Below, piece after piece: positions 32,601-35,831 of a stretch of 35,831 nucleotides of DNA. Source of the stretch: Bacteroidota bacterium. GTDB taxonomy: Bacteria > Bacteroidota > Bacteroidia > Chitinophagales > JADIYW01. Position 1 is the first letter of the stretch. Each line of letters opens with the position of its first letter. Below the pieces are notes generated by a model. That model saw only the letters and a program-made list of their open reading frames with translations, was not told the origin of the DNA and searched no databases. The stretch covers positions 1-35,831 of the forward strand of contig JAGQYE010000043.1 of the NCBI GenBank assembly GCA_020436225.1, given 5' to 3'. Made by a program: the position numbers and the translations under genes.

Positions 32601-34012
32601 CCTTCAATTCCAACTAAAGTTAGAATTGGAATGTAAACAATCAGAATAATGATTTCACCGAATGCTGCACTGCTTCTTATTTTAGATGCCGACAAAAAAA
32701 CTTCCTCGTCCATTTCTTGCTGCGTTAATCGATTGATTGATTTTCGCATACCTAAATGATGTAAGGTGGCTTCGACGATAATTACGGCACCATCTACAAT
32801 TAATCCAAAATCTATTGCACCTAAGCTCATCAGGTTGGCACTTACTCCAAAAACATTCATCATTCCTAAAGCAAATAATAAAGACAAAGGAATTGCAGAA
32901 GCTACAATTAAACCAGCTCGTATATTACCCAAAAATAAAACCAGCACTAAAATGACAATCAATGCGCCTTCAATTAAGTTTTCTTCAACTGTATTAATTG
33001 CTCTTTCAACTAATTCAGTTCGATCTAAATATGGTTCTATAATAACATCTTCGGGCAATGACGTTTGAATAATCGGAATTTTTTCTTTAATGCGTTGAAC
33101 CACTTCATTACTGTTCGCACCTTTAAGCATCATAACTACACCACCAACAGCATCTACTTCGCCGTTGTAAGTCATTGCGCCATAACGCACCGCACTTCCA
33201 AATTGCACATTTGCCACATCTTTTATAAAAATGGGAATACTTCCATTTGAATTTTTGACAGCAATATTTTTAATGTCTTCCAAAGAAGTAACCAAGCCAA
33301 TACCACGAATAAAATAAGCATTTGGTTTTTTGTCGATATAGGCGCCGCCTGTATTTTGATTATTTTTTTCAAGTGCATTGAAAATATCCGTAATACTGAC
33401 GTCCATTGCCTTTAATCTATTGGGATTTACTGCTACTTCGTATTGCTTTAATTCGCCGCCGAAGCTATTAACTTCGGCAATACCTTTGGTTCCATTTAAT
33501 TGACGAGCGACAATCCAATCTTGCATCGAACGCAAATCTTTTGCATTGTATTTATGTTCGCTGCCTTTTCTTGGATGTAGAATATATTGATATACTTCAC
33601 CTAAACCAGTTGACACCGGAGCCAACTCCGGCGTTCCTATGCCTTTAGGTATTGCTTCTTCAGCCTCTTTCAATTTTTCGTTTACTAGTTGTCGAGCAAA
33701 ATATATGTCCACATTATCATCAAAGACGACAGTAATAACAGAAAGCCCAAAACGCGAAATGCTTCGTGTTTCTTCCAAATCCGGTAAGTTGGCGATGCTT
33801 TGTTCTATAGGAAATGTAACTAATTGTTCCACTTCTTGACCAGCTAAAGTTGGGCAAACGGTAACAATTTGCACTTGATTATTAGTTATATCAGGCACTG
33901 CATCTATGGGTAATTTAGTAATGCTCCAACTTCCCCACAAAATGAGTACTAACGTCATTATTCCAATAACGAGTTTGTTTTTTATACTGAATTTAATTAT
34001 GGTATCTAACAT
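29648..34012 (-). CDS. CusA/CzcA-type heavy-metal RND pump fused to a TolC-like outer-membrane factor
   Basis: The 1454-residue product combines two proteins. Residues 1 to about 1030 form an HME-RND pump. The start is IKFSIKNKLVIGIMTLVLILWGSWSITKLPIDAVPDITNNQVQI. TM4 carries the proton-relay motif DFGLIVDGAVIIVE near residue 400, and MRFNELMTGIRQDVAVKIFGEN is the metal-binding porter region. From M1042 (ATG 30889) there is a second N-terminus-like segment, KSIALLLLLLSF..LNAQ, a signal-peptide sequence. It is followed by a complete outer-membrane factor (VDEAINIALQNNGNIKAS, repeats of coiled-coil helices, YRTGDITYVEYLFALQT). Such fusions are known in Bacteroidota. The pump expels divalent or monovalent metal ions (Cu/Ag or Co/Zn/Cd) with the adaptor downstream; the ion is not readable. 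Confidence 0.95.
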   Translation of the reverse strand: MLDTIIKFSIKNKLVIGIMTLVLILWGSWSITKLPIDAVPDITNNQVQIVTVCPTLAGQEVEQLVTFPIEQSIANLPDLEETRSISRFGLSVITVVFDDNVDIYFARQLVNEKLKEAEEAIPKGIGTPELAPVSTGLGEVYQYILHPRKGSEHKYNAKDLRSMQDWIVARQLNGTKGIAEVNSFGGELKQYEVAVNPNRLKAMDVSITDIFNALEKNNQNTGGAYIDKKPNAYFIRGIGLVTSLEDIKNIAVKNSNGSIPIFIKDVANVQFGSAVRYGAMTYNGEVDAVGGVVMMLKGANSNEVVQRIKEKIPIIQTSLPEDVIIEPYLDRTELVERAINTVEENLIEGALIVILVLVLFLGNIRAGLIVASAIPLSLLFALGMMNVFGVSANLMSLGAIDFGLIVDGAVIIVEATLHHLGMRKSINRLTQQEMDEEVFLSASKIRSSAAFGEIIILIVYIPILTLVGIEGKMFAPMAKTVGFAIFGALILSLTYIPMMCALCLSKNGLYKATISDKIMNKLQHLYQPLLQKAVQLKYQIVGATFLLFVISLFVFRNLGGEFIPQLQEGDFAFHCILPQGSSLSQSIETSMQASRIIKKFDEVKMVVGKTGTAEVPTDPMPPEATDLMIILKPQKEWKMSKTYDELVDEISEALEVIPGVFFEKNQPIQMRFNELMTGIRQDVAVKIFGENLDSLAFYADKVSKVIQNVDGTTAPQVEQVSGLPQINVEYDRTRLANYGINVEDVNDVLSTAFAGKTAGQVFENERRFDLVVRLDSTYRTSIDDVSNMMIPTNTGNQIPLSQVATINYKLGAAQISRESSKRRIVIGFNVSGRDVQSVVEEIQQQLNAQIKLPTGYYFTYGGQFENLQKASNRLMIAVPVSLLLIFSLLYFTFHSFKQASLIFTAIPMSAIGGVFALWLRGMPFSISAGVGFIALFGVAVLNGIVLIGTFNQLEKDGVSEMLKRVYEGTKERLRPVLMTATVASLGFLPMAISTSAGAEVQKPLATVVIGGLISATFLTLFVLPLLYIIFYSKINFNKKIKMKSIALLLLLLSFANLKLNAQNIRIINVDEAINIALQNNGNIKASDLELKSTKSLYKTSAEIPKMDFNVQLGQYNSIKFDQSFQIAQTIPFPSLFGARKQLVNEQIKSKELQSEIKILELKNQVRTFYYQIQYLQHNKIQLMFLDSLYRDFIRVAELRFQTGDTKKVEISSAQAKQGEINLLLKQNDMYLRNAYQNLQAWMNFNEPFVVSTDSIFQPLQASTLLDSSTVAQHPTIKNLYQEILAAEQTKKVEKAQGLPDFTIAYTNQSLIGFQTINGQEKYFDSRKRFSFVNVGISVPLTFGSTKARINSLAYKQQAISESIQQEQILLEAQLKNAIQQYEQNLLEFNYYQKQALPNANDMVAAAQLGYRTGDITYVEYLFALQTATDVQLNYLKSIQQINQSVINIYSLTNQ

Positions 34013-34040
34013 CTTTTAGTTAAATGAATATTGAAAAATT

Positions 34041-34092
34041 ATTCATAGTTCGTTGCACTATGAATACTTACTACTTTTTCGCATTTGCGAAA
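34041..34092 (-). other. Two hairpins in the leader of the RND pump gene
   Basis: Between the Cys-rich protein gene and the pump, ATTCATAGT (34041-34049) pairs with ACTATGAAT (34057-34065) around a 7-base loop. TTTCGC (34077-34082) pairs with GCGAAA (34087-34092) around ATTT. On the minus strand the first is followed by an A/T-rich run including TTTTT. They may tune read-through or mRNA stability between genes. Confidence 0.5.
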
Positions 34093-34105
34093 TCAAAAAA
34101 ATTCA

Positions 34106-34429
34106 TTAACTAATTTTTGGCGGCTGCCAAATGTTACTATAGAAGTTGGAAATAAAAGTAAATTCCTGATTCGGAAAGTTGATTTTAGAATTAGTTACAA
34201 CTTTTGCCAGTTTAATTGTAAATGGAATAAATTTCACACTTGCAGAAATACTACAGCAAGCACAAGTGCAAAATGGACTACAAAGGTCGTTATGGTCGGA
34301 TTTGTGTTGGTGTGGTTGTGTAGTTTCTGTCAAATCAACGTTGCTGACACAATCATTAAATGAGTCGCTACAAGGCATTAACGATAAACACAAAATGTAT
34401 AAACTGAATATGACAGTAAATATCTTCAT
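34106..34429 (-). CDS. Small exported Cys/His-rich protein preceding the RND operon (DUF6660-like)
   Basis: The product is 107 residues from ATG 34429 (110 from ATG 34438). It starts with a signal peptide (MKIFTVIFSLYILCLSLMPCSD). A His and Cys cluster follows with the pattern H-Q-H-x3-H then CSPFCTCACC, numbering C53, C57, C59, C61, C62 from the longer start. Short proteins of this kind occur ahead of heavy-metal RND pumps in Bacteroidota. The cluster looks like a metal-binding site, so a role in periplasmic metal capture or sensing is likely (inference). It heads the operon: the pump begins 94 bases after its stop, with two hairpins between, and an 18-bp palindrome lies upstream. Confidence 0.78.
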   Translation of the reverse strand: MKIFTVIFSLYILCLSLMPCSDSFNDCVSNVDLTETTQPHQHKSDHNDLCSPFCTCACCSISASVKFIPFTIKLAKVVTNSKINFPNQEFTFISNFYSNIWQPPKIS

Positions 34430-34470
34430 TCTATACAAAATTAATAATTAATTTAGAATTGAGTTTAAAT

Positions 34471-34488
34471 TATGATTTGCAAATCATA
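34471..34488. promoter_or_regulatory. Perfect 18-bp palindrome upstream of the heavy-metal efflux operon
   Basis: TATGATTTGCAAATCATA reads the same on both strands and lies 32 bases before ATG 34438. Its position and symmetry fit a dimeric repressor operator such as ArsR/SmtB or CopY/BlaI types. No regulator gene is adjacent, so the binder is unknown. Confidence 0.65.
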
Positions 34489-34533
34489 TCTACATTTCTA
34501 TAAAATGAATTAAAAAATTTACAATCTTATTTT

Positions 34534-35076
34534 TTATCTAACAGCATCGAAAGAATTTTTATCCAAAATAAAAATAGCACCTGCATTTGGACGTTGAGTT
34601 AAAGTTTTTCCTTTATAAGTATGAATGCGAACTGCACCTAGTTTTTCTACTGCTTTTTGTGAGCGAAAATTATGAATATCTACATAAAAAAGAATAATAT
34701 CAAAATATTGAAACGCATAATCTATCATTAATGTTTTAAAAGATTTATTATATCCTTTGCCCCAGTATTTACGGGCGAGAAAGGTAAAACCAATGGAAAT
34801 AGAATTTGGTATTTCTTCGATTAAAGTATATCTGCTCGAACCAATAATTTCTTGTGTAGTAATATCAATAATTGCAAAGGCAGTTTGGGATTGTATTGCA
34901 GTATTAAAAAAATCTGTAAAACCTTTTAGTTGACTTCTTTCTTTTGAAGGATGCTGTTCCCAAATCAACGGATCTGAGGCTACTTTGTATAAGGAATCAA
35001 AATCGGATTGAAGTAATGGACGCAATAAAACTAAATCATTTTGAAGTGTTGGTTGAAATTTAAAGTTTACAAGCAT
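34534..35076 (-). CDS. GNAT-family N-acetyltransferase (RimJ/RimL-like)
   Basis: The 180-residue product has the GNAT fold. The acetyl-CoA binding region is in FTFLARKYWGKGYNKSFKTLMIDYAFQYFDIILFYVDIHNFRSQKAVEKLGAVRIH. It contains the WGKGYNK pyrophosphate-binding loop variant (R/QxxGxG/A equivalent) and NFRSQKAVEKLG, typical of RimJ/RimL-type acetyltransferases. The N-terminal part (LRPLLQSDFDSLYKVASDPLIWEQHPSKER) is the usual acceptor-side opening. It transfers an acetyl group to an amine on a protein, small molecule or antibiotic; the acceptor is unknown. It is a single minus-strand gene upstream of the efflux operon; the 382-base gap after it (35077-35458) shows no gene. Confidence 0.9.
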   Translation of the reverse strand: MLVNFKFQPTLQNDLVLLRPLLQSDFDSLYKVASDPLIWEQHPSKERSQLKGFTDFFNTAIQSQTAFAIIDITTQEIIGSSRYTLIEEIPNSISIGFTFLARKYWGKGYNKSFKTLMIDYAFQYFDIILFYVDIHNFRSQKAVEKLGAVRIHTYKGKTLTQRPNAGAIFILDKNSFDAVR

Positions 35077-35458
35077 CTTGAAAATTTAATTGAATTAAAA
35101 TTAGATTCAAATTTATCAAAACAATGGAACTATGCTTTATAAAAATGAAAATTATGAATTTCAATTTATTTGTCTATAATGTCAAAATATATAAAATCTA
35201 TCTTATTTTGAACATCATTTTTAGCAGTAATTTTTTATAAAGGATTAATCGTACTGACATATAAAAAAAATTGCGCATAATTGGAGGATTAGAAGATGGA
35301 GAAAGCAATAATAATTTGAGCTTTTGATTTCATATTTTTTCGAAAGGAATCAAATAATAGATTACAATTTTTTATGAGCTGTTCAATTTATAATAAATCA
35401 AGCATGTAACTTCTCTCCAACTTTTAGTTGTCGATATATTTCTTCCTATAATTTTCCG
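35077..35458. other. AT-rich intergenic stretch without gene
   Basis: This 382-base gap upstream of the acetyltransferase gene shows no frame of useful length, no strong hairpin and no clear repeat. It presumably holds the acetyltransferase promoter. An isolated TTGCGCATAATT near 35270 slightly recalls the repeat sites of 18.8-20.1 kb but is too short to count. Confidence 0.5.
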
Positions 35459-35692
35459 TTATTGGACCATTGTTTTTTCTCCGATGAACATAAACTTATC
35501 ATCATGTCCAAATGCACCTGCTCCATCTGCTTTAAACGTTTTTGAGTCAGCATCTTGTACAAGTTTATTTTGGAAGTAAACAGAATTTTTATCTTTAATA
35601 TAGTCGGACCATTTTTCAGGTTCATTTTTAAAATGCGACATTAAAATTTCTGCTGTTTCATAATCCAATGAATCTACTTTTTGATCTGACCC
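35459..35692 (-). pseudogene. 3' fragment of a DKNYY-type repeat protein
   Basis: The minus-strand frame encodes DQKVDSLDYETAEILMSHF, then YIKDKNSVYFQNKLVQDADSKTFKADG and GHDDKFMFIGEKTMV-stop. The DKNSVYF...DADSKTF pattern is that of DKNYY-family repeats found in secreted or surface proteins. The frame begins right after an in-frame TAG (about 35695-35697) and has no ATG; TTG 35668 is the only possible initiator. Normal family members have several such repeats, so this is most likely the broken end of a longer gene. Confidence 0.6.
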
Positions 35693-35714
35693 GTTCTAAA
35701 AAATGTTTACCGTT

Positions 35715-35801
35715 TTAGTTATTAAATCCTGTTACAAGTTTACAAATAAATCTTAATCCTGAATAGCATTTACCGGATTTGTTTTGAAATAATTTTTCCA
35801 T
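35715..35801 (-). CDS. Possible 28-residue peptide, unsupported
   Basis: An ATG frame at the window edge encodes 28 residues (MEKLFQNKSGKCYSG...VTGFNN) and stops 18 bases upstream of the DKNYY fragment's opening TAG. It has no recognisable motif. It may be chance or part of the same decayed locus. Confidence 0.15.
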   Translation of the reverse strand: MEKLFQNKSGKCYSGLRFICKLVTGFNN

Positions 35802-35831
35802 AATCTGTTTGTCTTGATTTTATGTTGGTGA

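Noticed and set aside
32451..33839. Several plus-strand frames opposite the RND pump
   Set aside because: They are antisense shadows of conserved transmembrane and porter segments.
1..35831. CRISPR array or prophage
   Set aside because: No regularly spaced identical repeats with unique spacers, no Cas proteins and no phage structural genes were found; the 7-bp array at 10.5 kb has no spacers.

Overview
The window is strongly AT-rich and reads as a Bacteroidota chromosome. Four lines of evidence support this: promoters of the form TTTG-N18/19-TAnnTTTG before HU, an A-type Fe-S carrier and a tRNA; a heavy-metal RND pump fused to its outer-membrane factor; a secreted M43 protease with PKD-type domains; and tRNA genes without encoded CCA. 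The mqnA gene indicates futalosine-route menaquinone synthesis, which fits the Cytophagia/Chitinophagia/Saprospiria side better than Flavobacteriia or Bacteroidales (inference).

1-17.8 kb looks like ordinary chromosome. It holds a truncated secreted M43B (cytophagalysin-type) metalloprotease; a YyaL/SSP411-like protein followed by an AidB-like acyl-CoA dehydrogenase; a convergent leftward run of a TlpA-like thioredoxin, two GT-B glycosyltransferases and a short RecQ; a heptamer-repeat array between recQ and a nucleoside phosphorylase; a histidine phosphatase-mqnA pair; HU; an IscA/ErpA-type carrier; a conserved membrane protein; a 5'-nucleotidase split into two overlapping genes; and dnaA.

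17.9-18.3 kb carries tRNA-Ser(GCT) and tRNA-Pro(TGG) with a promoter and terminator, followed by a degraded second copy of the tRNA-Pro 3' end plus terminator and a 16-bp palindrome.

18.3-28.3 kb has a more accessory character, with all genes on the minus strand: a small membrane protein, two VOC/glyoxalase-fold proteins, two FAD-dependent aromatic-ring-type monooxygenases, an intact IS3-family element (IS407-like, 4-bp target duplication), a ChaA cation/proton antiporter, an unknown protein, a Bcr/CflA drug exporter and a PepSY-like lipoprotein. Two intergenic segments share the same three-site repeat layout (offsets 0, +30 and +113/114), which suggests one regulator or a duplicated control region. 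A 23-bp exact repeat of the monooxygenase tail lies just behind that gene and marks a decayed duplication.

28.4-34.5 kb is a heavy-metal efflux operon: a Cys/His-rich small exported protein, then a CusA/CzcA-outer-membrane-factor fusion, then a His-rich periplasmic adaptor. It is preceded by an 18-bp perfect palindrome that is a good operator candidate. The window ends with a GNAT acetyltransferase and a 3' fragment of a DKNYY-type protein.

I found no CRISPR array, no prophage and no clearly new multi-gene system. The strongest unexplained signals are the duplicated three-site arrays, the 7-bp-period array beside recQ, the tRNA-Pro end duplication and the palindrome before the efflux operon.
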